A stretch of 64,000 bases of DNA from Streptomyces sp. MMBL 11-1 (lineage in GTDB: Bacteria > Actinomycetota > Actinomycetes > Streptomycetales > Streptomycetaceae): assembly GCF_028622875.1 (NCBI RefSeq), contig NZ_CP117709.1, forward strand, positions 930,001-994,000. Direction: 5' to 3'. The first letter of the stretch is position 1. Every line of letters starts with the position of its first letter. The notes below the pieces were generated by a model. That model was not told the DNA's origin and ran no database searches. It worked only from the letters and a program-made list of their open reading frames with translations. Position numbers and translations under genes: made by a program. Positions 1 to 8,518 of the stretch are shown in pieces.

Positions 1-106
1 TGGCCGGATTCGAGGGTGCGGTCTAGAGATCTCCTGACTCCGCGCGGAGGCGCTGGATCAGTACTGTCGGGAGCCCCGGGAAGCAGCAACGAATCTGGAG
101 TCCGCC

Positions 107-1012
107 GTGCGCATCAGCGTCTGTATCCTGCCCGACCGTCCGTTCCGGGAAGCGGCCGCGAGCTGGCGGCACGCCGAGGAGCTGGGCTTCCACGCCGCCT
201 ACAGCTACGACCACATCACCTGGGCCGGACTGCCGGACAGCGCCTGGTACGGGGCGATGCCCACGCTGGCGGCCGCCGCCGGGGTCACCTCGCGGATCAG
301 GATCGGCACGCTGGTGACGTCGCCGAACTACCGCCACCCGGTGCCCCTCGCCCACGACGTCGTCACGCTGGACGCCATCAGCGAGGGCCGCTTCGTCCTC
401 GGCTTCGGCGCCGGCTCGCCGGACGCCGACGCCTTCGTCCTCGGCCAGGGCGAGCGCGGCAAGGGCTGGTCGGTGCACGAACGCGGCGGCCGGTTCCGCG
501 AGTCCGTGGAACTCCTGGACCGGCTGCTGACCGGAACGCCCGACGGCCGCAGGCGGACGACCTTCCTCGGCCGCTACTACGAGGCCATCGACGCCGGACT
601 GGAGCCGGGCTGCGTCCAGCGGCCGAGGGCGCCCTTCGTGCTGGCGGCGAACGGTCCGCTGGGGATGCGCACCGTCGCGCGGTACGGCGCCTCATGGGTC
701 GTCACCGACCAGGGGGACGTGCCCAGGCAGGAGCGGACCGCGTCCTGGACCTGGTCGGTGCTCGCGCGGCGTATGGAGCAGCTGGACGAGGCGTGCGAAC
801 GGGAGGGCCGCGACCCGAAGTCCCTGGACCGTACGCTGCTGACCGGGTTCTCCCTGCTGCCGACCATGGAGTCCGCACAGGCGTTCGCGGACGTCTCGGG
901 GCGGTGCGCCGAGCTGGGGTTCACCGAGATCGTGGTCCACTACCCGCGCGAGTCCGGGTTCTTCGCGAGTCCCCGCCACGTCATCGAGGAGATCGCCCCC
1001 GCCAACGGCTGA
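107..1012 (+). CDS. LLM-class flavin-dependent oxidoreductase (luciferase-like)
   Basis: This is a 301-residue protein of the bacterial luciferase-like (LLM) superfamily, whose members use reduced FMN or F420 for oxidations and reductions. The N-terminal strand (RISVCILPDRPFREA), the segment AYSYDHITWAGLP and the run RIRIGTLVTSPNYRHP followed by DAISEGRFVLGFGAGSPD are typical of the TIM-barrel core. The GTG start is preceded by CTGGAG six bases upstream. It faces the carboxylic acid reductase across a hairpin and may belong to the biosynthetic cluster as an oxidative or enoyl-reducing enzyme. Cofactor preference and substrate cannot be read from the sequence. The family call is firm; cluster membership is inference. 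Confidence 0.85.
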   Translation: MRISVCILPDRPFREAAASWRHAEELGFHAAYSYDHITWAGLPDSAWYGAMPTLAAAAGVTSRIRIGTLVTSPNYRHPVPLAHDVVTLDAISEGRFVLGFGAGSPDADAFVLGQGERGKGWSVHERGGRFRESVELLDRLLTGTPDGRRRTTFLGRYYEAIDAGLEPGCVQRPRAPFVLAANGPLGMRTVARYGASWVVTDQGDVPRQERTASWTWSVLARRMEQLDEACEREGRDPKSLDRTLLTGFSLLPTMESAQAFADVSGRCAELGFTEIVVHYPRESGFFASPRHVIEEIAPANG

Positions 1013-1040
1013 GCGCCCCTGCCGCGTCTCACGGCCCTTC

Positions 1041-1073
1041 CGGCCCCGTCCACCGCGATCGTGGACGGGGCCG
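1041..1073. terminator. Bidirectional hairpin terminator between convergent genes
   Basis: A perfect 13-bp inverted repeat (1041-1053 with 1061-1073) closes a 7-base loop between the LLM oxidoreductase and the converging carboxylic acid reductase gene. It lacks a T-tract, as is usual in Streptomyces. Confidence 0.7.
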
Positions 1074-1107
1074 GGCCCGTACGGAGGCCGCGGCGCGCGG
1101 ACACCGC

Positions 1108-4100
1108 TCAGAGCAGGCCGTGCAGCCGCAGGTCGGCCACGCACTTGGCGAGGTACGGAGGCGAGAGCGACGGCACCCGCCCCTCCCCCACCCCGAGGGC
1201 GCCGACCGCCGTGCTGAACCGGGTGGCCGGCACGGCGGAGCCCGCCCTCGGTACGCCCGGCCGGGCGTACGCCCGCATCAGCGGCAGCAGCGACAGCCGG
1301 CGCTGGTGGTCGGGCAGACCGCGCAGAGCCGCCTCGGCGCGCATGTGCCACTGCTGATGGTCGTCGAACCGGGCGATCGGGTGGCCCGCGTCGATCAGCC
1401 AGTCCACGAACTCGTCCCAGGAGATCCCGTCGTCGTGGGCGTTGACCGCGTTGTAGGTGACGTACCCGTCCTCGTTCCCGGCGCTGAGCGCGGTGATCGC
1501 GGCGGCGGTGAAGTCGACCGGCAGACCGCTGTAGTGCGCCCGCGAACGGCCGCCGTCCCGGTCGGGCCGGTAGAAGGAGCGCGGCGCCATGTGGGTCGTG
1601 AGGACGCTCAGGAGCAGCCGGCTGAACCGGTCGGTCAGGTTCAGCCCGCCCGGCAGGCTGCTGTGGGCCAGGATCATGTCCGGCCGGAACACCGTGACCG
1701 GCAGCCCCGCACTCTCGTGCGCCTCGCGCAGCAGGACCTCGCCCGCCCACTTGCTCGTGGCGTATCCGTTCGCGTCGGAGTCGTCCAGCGGCCGTACCGG
1801 GGACGCCGTGCGGATGTCGGCCGTCTCGTCGAGGAACGAGCCGTCGGGCAGCATCGCGGCCGCCACCGTCGACACATAGGCGAACCGCTTCGCCCGGCCG
1901 GTGAGCGCCAGCCTGATCAGCTCCGCCGTCGCGGCGACGTTCGGCGCGAACAGGCTCCGGTACGGCAGGACATGGTTGACCAGCGCCGCCGCGTGCACGA
2001 TCTGGTCGGTCTGTTCGGCGAGCGACTCCCAGTCCGTCTCCGCCAGGCCCAGCCGTGGCGCCGACACATCGGCGGCCAGGACCGTCAGATGCCGCTCCGC
2101 GGCCGCGTCGAACCAGTCGGCGGGGTCGGCCACCGCGGCGCGCAGGCATGCGAGCACACGCTGCCGTGCGGCCCCGTCGTCGGTGGCCCGGGCCAGGCAG
2201 GTCAGCCGGCCGCCCGTCTCGCGGACGCGCCGCAGCCAGTCGACCGCCAGGAACCGTCCGAGATACCCGGTCGCCCCGGTGACCAGGACGTTCCCCACGG
2301 AGGCCGGGTCGGGCCGCGCGCCGCGCCCGGCGGCCGGGAGCCGCCCGTCGAGGAAGCGGTCGAGCGTCAGATCGGCGGCCCTCACCTCGTGCGCGTCGCC
2401 CCCGTGCACCGAGGCGAAGGTGGGGCGCGCCTCCCGGGCGTCCCGCGCCGGGCCGAGCCGCTCCGCTATGCGGGCCAGCGTCGAGGAGGGCTGGAGGATG
2501 ACCTGGATGGGCACCTCCTCGTCGAGGATCTGTTCGAGGACGGTCGAGAAGGTGTGTGCCGACAGGGAGTCGCCGCCCAGATCCGTGAAGGCGGCCTCCG
2601 CCCGGACCAGCGACGAGGGGCAGCCGAGGGTGATCTGCGCGGCGGCGCGGACCGCGTCCAGCGGCGTGACCTTCCCGCCCGCGGCCCGCAGTGCCGCGAT
2701 CTGGCCCGCCCGGCCGGCCGCGATGTCCGCGTACAGCCGCTCCAGGCGCGGTGCGTAGCGCTCCTTCAGGGCGGGCCGCAGAAGCTTGCCGGCCCCCGAC
2801 AGCAGCCCGTTCGCCACCGTGAACGGCTGCCGCTCGACGACGACGTCGTGCGGGATCTCGTACGCGTGCAGGCCCGCACCGTGGGCGAGTTCCCGCAGGG
2901 AATCCAGGATCGCGGTCCGTACGGCGTCGTCGTCAAACCGCCCCAGGCGCTCGGCGTCGGGGACCACCACCGCCAGCGGGAACGCCTGCTCGCTGCTGCC
3001 GTACACATAGATCTGCGCGATGTGCGGGCTCGTCGCGTAGAGCGCCTCCAGGCCGGACACGGCGATGAACTCGCCCTGGGACAGCTTCACCACGTTGTTC
3101 ATCCGGTCGACGTAGACCAGACGGCCCGGCGCGGTCTCGGCGAAGACGTCGCCGGTGCGGTAGAAGCCGTCCTCGTCGAAGGCGCGGGCGGTGACCTCGG
3201 GCTGCTGGTAGTACCCGGGGAACAGTCCGACCGACTTCACCCTCAACTCGCCTCGGGGGTAGGGCTTGTCGGTGCTGAAGTACCCGAGTTCGGGAACGTC
3301 GGCCAGCCGGTGGTCGGTCACCGGCGGGCAGCGGACCACCTGGTCGACGACGATGGCCCGGGTCGTCTCCGTCGATCCGTAGCAGTCGATGATCGGCGTG
3401 CCGAGGAGCGAGGCCGTGAAGGTGTGCATCGCCTCCGACAAGGGCGCGCTGCCGCACAGGGCGAAGACGATCCGGCCGCCGAGCATGTCGTCGCGGACCC
3501 GGGCGGACGCGGCCGCCTCGGCCTGCGGGCGGGGTGTGCCGGTGCGGCCGATGCGGTCGGCCTCCAGCTGGTACCGCTGGTACACCATGTCGCAGATCCT
3601 CGGCACCAGGCTGAGCACCGTGGGACGCGCCAGGCGGATGTCGTCGAACAGCGTCGACATGTCGCCGCGGGCCGCGAAGTAGCCGGTGCCGCCGGCGGCG
3701 AGGCCGTTGACCAGCCAGGCGCGGCCGTTGACGTGGCTCATGGGCATGTAGTGCAGCACGAACACCGGGGTGCCGCTGCCGCCTCCGGCGTTCAGCCCGC
3801 CGCGGGCGTTCTGCCACATCCTCGTGATCATGGAGGCGGTGTAGATCGCGCCCTTGGGCGTGCCCGTGCTTCCGGAGGTGTAGATCAGTCCGACCAGCCG
3901 GTCCGGATCCCCGTCCTCGTACGGTTCCGCGGCGGGCAGCCGGGCGCCCCGGTCCACCTCGTCCACCAGCGGAACCACCTCGGCCCGCCCGCTCAGTCTG
4001 CCGCGGGCCGACGCGATCGCCTCCCGGTCGTCGTCCACCCGGGGGTCGTGGTCGAAGACCACCAGGCGCTCGATGGAGGCGGACGTGAGGACGGCTTCGA

Positions 4101-4623
4101 CCGCGGCGTCGAGCGAGGCGACGTCGGCCGCGAGGATCCTCGGCGCCGTCTCGGCGACCACCGGAGCCAGCCGTGCGGCGGACGAGCCGGTGGGCAGCGG
4201 CACCGACACCGCGCCCAGGTACATGCAGGCCAGGTCGATGACCGCGTAGTCGACACCGGTGAACCCCAGGGTCGCGACGAAGTCCTTGGCGCGCACGCCG
4301 TCGGCGCCGTCGGCCCAGGCGGCCGCCAGCCGGCTGACCTGTCGCCACAGCTCGGCGTAGGTCAACGTGTCGAAGGAAGGCAGGAGTTCACGGGCGTGCC
4401 GGCCGGTGGCGGGGTCGCGGACGACACGGCAGGACCTGCGGGCGAGGGCCGTCCGGTCGGCGTACCCGTGCATGGCGGTCGCGATGACCTCCATGAGGCC
4501 GTCCTGGCGGCCCATCGCGTCGGCGACGTCGGGGGACGGTACCGCCCCGGCGAACTCGGGATCATCCGCGTACAGGGCCGCGATCCTCGATGCGACGTCG
4601 TGGCCTGCCTGATGCTCGGACAT
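1108..4623 (-). CDS. car: Carboxylic acid reductase (adenylation-carrier-reductase)
   Basis: At 1171 residues this matches full-length bacterial carboxylic acid reductases, which convert a free acid to an aldehyde using ATP and NADPH. The adenylation domain carries YTSGSTGTPKG near residue 249 and YGSTETT near 416. A carrier domain has the phosphopantetheine serine in LGGDSLSAH near residue 684. The C-terminal short-chain reductase domain has VTGATGYLG near 783 and the catalytic pair in YATSKWAGE. A phosphopantetheinyl transferase must come from elsewhere. The ATG has a CCGGAG site just upstream. The gene follows the exporter gene by 79 bases on the same strand with no obvious terminator, suggesting one transcript. 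Substrate (aryl, fatty or amino acid-derived) is unknown. Confidence 0.93.
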   Translation of the reverse strand: MSEHQAGHDVASRIAALYADDPEFAGAVPSPDVADAMGRQDGLMEVIATAMHGYADRTALARRSCRVVRDPATGRHARELLPSFDTLTYAELWRQVSRLAAAWADGADGVRAKDFVATLGFTGVDYAVIDLACMYLGAVSVPLPTGSSAARLAPVVAETAPRILAADVASLDAAVEAVLTSASIERLVVFDHDPRVDDDREAIASARGRLSGRAEVVPLVDEVDRGARLPAAEPYEDGDPDRLVGLIYTSGSTGTPKGAIYTASMITRMWQNARGGLNAGGGSGTPVFVLHYMPMSHVNGRAWLVNGLAAGGTGYFAARGDMSTLFDDIRLARPTVLSLVPRICDMVYQRYQLEADRIGRTGTPRPQAEAAASARVRDDMLGGRIVFALCGSAPLSEAMHTFTASLLGTPIIDCYGSTETTRAIVVDQVVRCPPVTDHRLADVPELGYFSTDKPYPRGELRVKSVGLFPGYYQQPEVTARAFDEDGFYRTGDVFAETAPGRLVYVDRMNNVVKLSQGEFIAVSGLEALYATSPHIAQIYVYGSSEQAFPLAVVVPDAERLGRFDDDAVRTAILDSLRELAHGAGLHAYEIPHDVVVERQPFTVANGLLSGAGKLLRPALKERYAPRLERLYADIAAGRAGQIAALRAAGGKVTPLDAVRAAAQITLGCPSSLVRAEAAFTDLGGDSLSAHTFSTVLEQILDEEVPIQVILQPSSTLARIAERLGPARDAREARPTFASVHGGDAHEVRAADLTLDRFLDGRLPAAGRGARPDPASVGNVLVTGATGYLGRFLAVDWLRRVRETGGRLTCLARATDDGAARQRVLACLRAAVADPADWFDAAAERHLTVLAADVSAPRLGLAETDWESLAEQTDQIVHAAALVNHVLPYRSLFAPNVAATAELIRLALTGRAKRFAYVSTVAAAMLPDGSFLDETADIRTASPVRPLDDSDANGYATSKWAGEVLLREAHESAGLPVTVFRPDMILAHSSLPGGLNLTDRFSRLLLSVLTTHMAPRSFYRPDRDGGRSRAHYSGLPVDFTAAAITALSAGNEDGYVTYNAVNAHDDGISWDEFVDWLIDAGHPIARFDDHQQWHMRAEAALRGLPDHQRRLSLLPLMRAYARPGVPRAGSAVPATRFSTAVGALGVGEGRVPSLSPPYLAKCVADLRLHGLL

Positions 4624-4702
4624 GAGGGCTCCGGTGTGTGTGGAGTGCGAGGAATCAGCTGCGAGCGCGTGCGGGGCGGAGGGAGGCCCGGTGTGACGGC
4701 CC

Positions 4703-6097
4703 TCAGCCGGGCGTCGCGTCGGCGGGCTTGGCCCGGCCGCCGAGGAGGGCGGCCAGGCCCATCAGGGTGTAGACGGCGACGAGGGCGAACGCCGGCGCGG
4801 CGATGCCGCCTCCCGACTGGAGGCCGGCGAGCAGGGCGACCCCGATCAGGGATCCGGTCGACCGGCCCGCCGACATCAGCCCGGAGGCGATGGCCGACCG
4901 GTGCTCGGGGGCGGCGGACAGGGTCAGGGTGATCTGGGGCACCGTCACCAGGCCGAAGCCGAACCCGATCAACGCCAGCGCGGCACAGGTGCCGACCGGG
5001 GTGGCGCCCACGGCGGCCAGCACCACCGCGCCGAGCAGGGACAGCAGGATGCCGGCGCCCAGCACGGCCCGGGCGCCGTACTTGGCGGCGAAGCGTCCCG
5101 CGGCCAGCGGCATGAAGGTGATCGGCAGGGCGGAGGACAGGAAGAAGAGCCCGACGGTGACCGGGTCGTAGCCCCGCACCTGCTGGAGGAACACGCTGAG
5201 CGTGAACATCAGCCCGTTGTAGCCGACGAAGAGCAGCAGGCCGACCGCGACGTAGCCGCGGAACCCGGGCGCCCGGAACAGGTCCGCCGGGATCATGGGG
5301 TACGCGTAGCGGCGCTGGCGGACCACGAACGCGGCGAACGCGGCCAGGGCCGCCACGGCGGCCACCACGGGCAGGGGCCGCGTCCACCCCAGCTCCTGGC
5401 CCTCGGCGAGCGCCAGCGCGAGACCGCCGAGGAAGACGACGGACAGCAACTGGCCCGGCACGTCCTGCGGTTCCTTGGACGTGGACCGCTCCACCCGGGG
5501 CATGTTCCGTGCCGAGAGCCACAGGACGACCAGGACGATGGGCACGTTGATCCAGAAGATGCTGCGCCAGCCCACCGACGCGACCAGGGCGCCCCCGAGC
5601 GTGGGACCGAAGGCGACCGGACTCCCGGCGACCATCGACCAGATGGAGATGGCCTTGGCGCGTTTGCCGGGCTCCCGGTAGGTGTCGGTGAGCATCACCA
5701 GCGTCGCGGGCATGACGAGCACCGCGCCCAGCCCCTGGGCCGCCCGTACGGCGACGAGCACGGGGCCGTTGGGGGCGAGGCCGCACAGCGCGGAGGCCAC
5801 CCCGAACAGCACGACCCCGAGCCGGAACATCCGCACCGCGCCGTAGCGCCCCACCGCCGCGGCGCCGGCCAGCATCAGGCCCGCGATGACGACCACGTAG
5901 GAGGTGACGACGGCCTGCATCGTCGGAAGGCTCGCGTCGAGACTGTCGCGGATCGCCGGGATCGCGACGTGGAGGATGCTGGTGTCGACGACGATCATCC
6001 CGTGCGCCAGACAGGCCACCGCCAGGACGCGGCCGGGCCGCGGGGCCGCGGGGCCGGTGTCGGACGTGCGGTTGTCGAAGCTGGTGGATTCGGCCAT
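4703..6097 (-). CDS. MFS drug exporter (DHA2/EmrB-QacA-like)
   Basis: A 464-residue polytopic membrane protein with about 14 hydrophobic segments, beginning with VLAVACLAHGMIVVDTSILH, the typical first helix of DHA2 exporters (the VD-S/T motif). It probably exports the product of the neighbouring pathway and may give self-resistance. The chosen ATG (MAESTSFDN) has a weak GGCAGG upstream. The frame stays open upstream through ATG codons lying in the tandem repeat at 6108-6147 (for example MRTHAKWQAMAES), so the true start is uncertain. It is transcribed divergently from the isopropylmalate synthase-like gene and ahead of the carboxylic acid reductase. Confidence 0.88.
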   Translation of the reverse strand: MAESTSFDNRTSDTGPAAPRPGRVLAVACLAHGMIVVDTSILHVAIPAIRDSLDASLPTMQAVVTSYVVVIAGLMLAGAAAVGRYGAVRMFRLGVVLFGVASALCGLAPNGPVLVAVRAAQGLGAVLVMPATLVMLTDTYREPGKRAKAISIWSMVAGSPVAFGPTLGGALVASVGWRSIFWINVPIVLVVLWLSARNMPRVERSTSKEPQDVPGQLLSVVFLGGLALALAEGQELGWTRPLPVVAAVAALAAFAAFVVRQRRYAYPMIPADLFRAPGFRGYVAVGLLLFVGYNGLMFTLSVFLQQVRGYDPVTVGLFFLSSALPITFMPLAAGRFAAKYGARAVLGAGILLSLLGAVVLAAVGATPVGTCAALALIGFGFGLVTVPQITLTLSAAPEHRSAIASGLMSAGRSTGSLIGVALLAGLQSGGGIAAPAFALVAVYTLMGLAALLGGRAKPADATPG

Positions 6098-6107
6098 GGC
6101 CTGCCAT

Positions 6108-6147
6108 TTCGCATGAGTTCGCATGGGTTCGCGTGAGCGCGCATGAG
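6108..6147. repeat. Four tandem 10-bp direct repeats upstream of the exporter
   Basis: Four consecutive 10-base units, TTCGCATGAG, TTCGCATGGG, TTCGCGTGAG and CGCGCATGAG, occupy 6108-6147 and stop 10 bases before the exporter start codon. A period of one helical turn is what a multimeric DNA-binding regulator would need. Because the exporter frame is open through the array, it could alternatively encode an N-terminal extension. Confidence 0.7.
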
Positions 6148-6348
6148 CCGGTGAATTCGATGCCGACAATACTCGAAACCCTAGTGACAAAACGCGCAGC
6201 GTCAACCACGCGGCCGGCCGGGCCGACCCGATGTCTGAATCGTCCGATTCCAGGGTCAGGCATAGAGAATGGTCCACTTCCCCGCAGGGTCTGAAGCTCC
6301 ATAGCCTCGGAGCGCTGAGAATCACCAGAGGGCACAGCCTGGAAGTGC

Positions 6349-6357
6349 AGGGGGGAA
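6349..6357 (+). promoter_or_regulatory. Strong ribosome-binding site deciding a TTG start
   Basis: AGGGGGGAA at 6349-6357 lies five bases ahead of the TTG at 6363. The internal ATG at 6411 has no comparable site. Confidence 0.6.
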
Positions 6358-6362
6358 CACCA

Positions 6363-8018
6363 TTGTCCTTTTCCCGAGAGTTCCGGGGAATTCAACAGCG
6401 CCCGTCGCCCATGCCGTTCCACCGCTATGCGCGGGACGCGATCTCTCCCACTTCAGGCTGGTCACGGCGGTGGCCCGACGCCACACTCGACCGGGCTCCG
6501 ATCTGGGCCTCGGTCGACCTCCGGGACGGAAACCAGGCGCTGGCCGAGCCCATGGACATGGGCCGCAAGCAGCGGATGTTCGACCTGCTCGTGGCGACAG
6601 GCTTCAAAGACATAGAAGTCGGATATCCAGCTGCCAGTACGCATGATTTCGATTTCGTCCGCGAACTGGCCACCAAGGACGGAATTCCGGACGACGTCAC
6701 GATCTCCGTCTTCACGCCGGCCCGTCCAGAACTCATCGAGCGAACCTTCGACGCGATTCACGGAGCCGACCGCGCCGTGGTGCATTTGTGCCATGCGACG
6801 GCCTGCCTGTGGCGCGAGGTCGTGTTCGGGATGTCGCCGCGCGAGGTCCTGCGCATGGCTGTCGACGGCGCACAGCACCTGGTGCGCCTGGCGGAGCGTG
6901 AGCCCGGTACCGACATCCGGTTCGAGTACTCCCCCGAGACCTTCAACGTGACCGAGCCGGAGCTCGCCCTGGAGATCGCGAACCGGGTCGCGGAGGTCGT
7001 CGACGCCACGTCGGACCGGCCGCTCGTACTGAACCTCCCGACCACCGTGGAGACCCACTCGCCCCACGTCTTCGCCGACCAGGTCGAGTGGATGCACCGC
7101 AACCTCGACCGGCGTGACGCGATCATCCTCTCCGTCCATCCGCACAACGACCGGGGCACCGCCGTCGCTTCGGCGGAACTGGCCCTGCTCGCCGGGGCCG
7201 ACCGGGTCGAGGGCACCCTGTTCGGCAACGGCGAACGCACCGGGAACGTCTGCCTGGTGACGCTCGCGCTCAACCTGTTCAGCAGCGGGGTCGATCCCCA
7301 GCTGGAGTTCTCCGACATCGACGCCGTCCGCGCGATCGTGGAGGACTGCAACCGGCTGCCCGTGCACCCCCGCCACCCCTACGCCGGCGACCTGGTCTAC
7401 ACCGCCTTCTCCGGCACCCACCAGGACGCCATCGCCAAGGGGCTGGCCGCGCTGTCCGAACGGGCCGAACGGGAGGGCAAGGACGTCGGCGACATGCCCT
7501 GGCAGGTGCCCTACCTGCCCATCGACCCGAAGGACGTCGGCCGCGACTACCAGGCGATCATCCGGGTCAACGGCCAGTCGGGCAAGGGCGGCATCGCCTA
7601 CGTGCTCAAGGCGGGCTGGGGCGTCGACCTGCCGGTCGAACTGCGGCGGGACTTCGCCGCCGTGGTCCAGTCCGCGGCCGACGCCCTGCGGCGCGAACTG
7701 GAGCCGCCGGAGATCTGGCAGCTCCTGCTGGAGACCTACTGCCTCGACGACTCGCCCGCGCTGCCCGACGACGAGGGTGGTGGTGCCGACGGCGCCGCGA
7801 TCCTCGCACGGCTCGCCGCCGAGCACGGTGTCGGGTTCACCCGGCCCCGGTTCACCGGCTCGACGGCGGCCGGCGCACCGATGACCTGCCTCGTCGCGGT
7901 GGAGACGGACGGCCGCACCGTCTGGGGGCTCGGCCGGGCGGCCACCGTCGCCGACGCCGCACACAGATCCGCCCGTTCCGCGCTGCTACGGGCGGGCACG
8001 CACGAAGGAGACCAGTGA
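6363..8018 (+). CDS. 2-isopropylmalate synthase-like (alkylmalate synthase)
   Basis: A 551-residue paralogue of LeuA, which condenses a 2-oxo acid with acetyl-CoA to a 2-alkylmalate. The DRE-TIM catalytic region is clear: VDLRDGNQALAEP, then IEVGYPAASTHDFDF, then SVHPHNDRGTAVASAE with the metal-binding HxH, and GTLFGNGERTGNVCL. The C-terminal regulatory region (after about residue 450) is shortened: the end (TVWGLGRAATVADA) is recognisable but the glycine-rich GNGP-type segment expected for leucine feedback is not visible. A TTG at 6363 is chosen because AGGGGGGAA lies six bases upstream and it gives the usual short extension ahead of PMPFHRY; ATG 6411 is the alternative. It heads the operon and overlaps the next gene by 4 bases. 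Confidence 0.88.
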   Translation: MSFSREFRGIQQRPSPMPFHRYARDAISPTSGWSRRWPDATLDRAPIWASVDLRDGNQALAEPMDMGRKQRMFDLLVATGFKDIEVGYPAASTHDFDFVRELATKDGIPDDVTISVFTPARPELIERTFDAIHGADRAVVHLCHATACLWREVVFGMSPREVLRMAVDGAQHLVRLAEREPGTDIRFEYSPETFNVTEPELALEIANRVAEVVDATSDRPLVLNLPTTVETHSPHVFADQVEWMHRNLDRRDAIILSVHPHNDRGTAVASAELALLAGADRVEGTLFGNGERTGNVCLVTLALNLFSSGVDPQLEFSDIDAVRAIVEDCNRLPVHPRHPYAGDLVYTAFSGTHQDAIAKGLAALSERAEREGKDVGDMPWQVPYLPIDPKDVGRDYQAIIRVNGQSGKGGIAYVLKAGWGVDLPVELRRDFAAVVQSAADALRRELEPPEIWQLLLETYCLDDSPALPDDEGGGADGAAILARLAAEHGVGFTRPRFTGSTAAGAPMTCLVAVETDGRTVWGLGRAATVADAAHRSARSALLRAGTHEGDQ

Positions 8019-8518
8019 AGAACAACGCGTTCCACACGGTCGGCCCCGGTATCTACCGGGAGGACAGCGGAATGGTCTACGAGGACTACGTCCCCGGCGA
8101 GGTGGTCGAACACCGGCCGGGCCGGACGATCACGATGACCGACAACGTGTGGAGCTCCCTGCTCTGCCTCAACCAGCATCCGCTGCACATCGACGCCGTC
8201 TACGCCGAGCAGACCAGGTTCGGCAGGATCGTCGTCTCGAGTCTGGTCACCTTCGGGATCGTGAACGGGATGACCGTCTCCACCATCAGCGCCAAGTGCG
8301 TCGCCAACCTCGGTTGGGACAACGTGCGGTTGACCGCCCCGGTGTTCGTGGGCGACACGCTCTACGCACAGACCCGCATCGTCTCCCGGCGCGAGTCCGG
8401 CACACGTCCCGACCAGGGGATCGTGACCGTCCACACCACCGGCCGGAACCAGGACGACACGACGGTCATCGAATTCGAGCGGACGATTCTCGTCCCCAAG
8501 CAGGAGGCACACCCATGA
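8015..8518 (+). CDS. MaoC-like hydratase/dehydratase
   Basis: A 167-residue single hot-dog-fold protein resembling mesaconyl-/itaconyl-CoA-type hydratases of the MaoC family. YEDYVPGEVVEHRPGRTIT is the typical opening and LNQHPLHIDAVYAEQTRFG carries the conserved catalytic region with the N-x-H-P-x-H-x-D signature. It probably adds water to, or removes it from, a branched C4-type CoA thioester. The CitE-like lyase two genes downstream makes a malyl-CoA lyase/dehydratase partnership plausible. The GTG start overlaps the upstream stop by 4 bases (GTGA) and the next gene starts inside its stop (ATGA), so translation is coupled. Confidence 0.85.
   Translation: MKNNAFHTVGPGIYREDSGMVYEDYVPGEVVEHRPGRTITMTDNVWSSLLCLNQHPLHIDAVYAEQTRFGRIVVSSLVTFGIVNGMTVSTISAKCVANLGWDNVRLTAPVFVGDTLYAQTRIVSRRESGTRPDQGIVTVHTTGRNQDDTTVIEFERTILVPKQEAHP

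Larger units (their letters stand above)
6098..6362. promoter_or_regulatory. Divergent promoter region of the cluster
   Basis: This 265-bp gap separates the leftward exporter/reductase pair from the rightward biosynthetic operon and must hold both promoters. It is locally more A+T rich than the flanking genes. TAGAGAAT near 6262 is a possible -10 element for the rightward operon, but no confident -35 was identified. The left end contains four 10-bp tandem repeats described separately. Confidence 0.5.

Noticed and set aside
1-106. End of an upstream gene at the left edge
   Set aside because: No frame entering from the left shows protein-like composition or a recognisable C-terminus; I see nothing assignable here.
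16-4932. A 1638-codon rightward frame covering the left end
   Set aside because: It is low-complexity Arg/Gly/Pro-rich sequence antisense to the carboxylic acid reductase gene and out of frame with the LLM oxidoreductase; typical shadow of high-G+C coding DNA.
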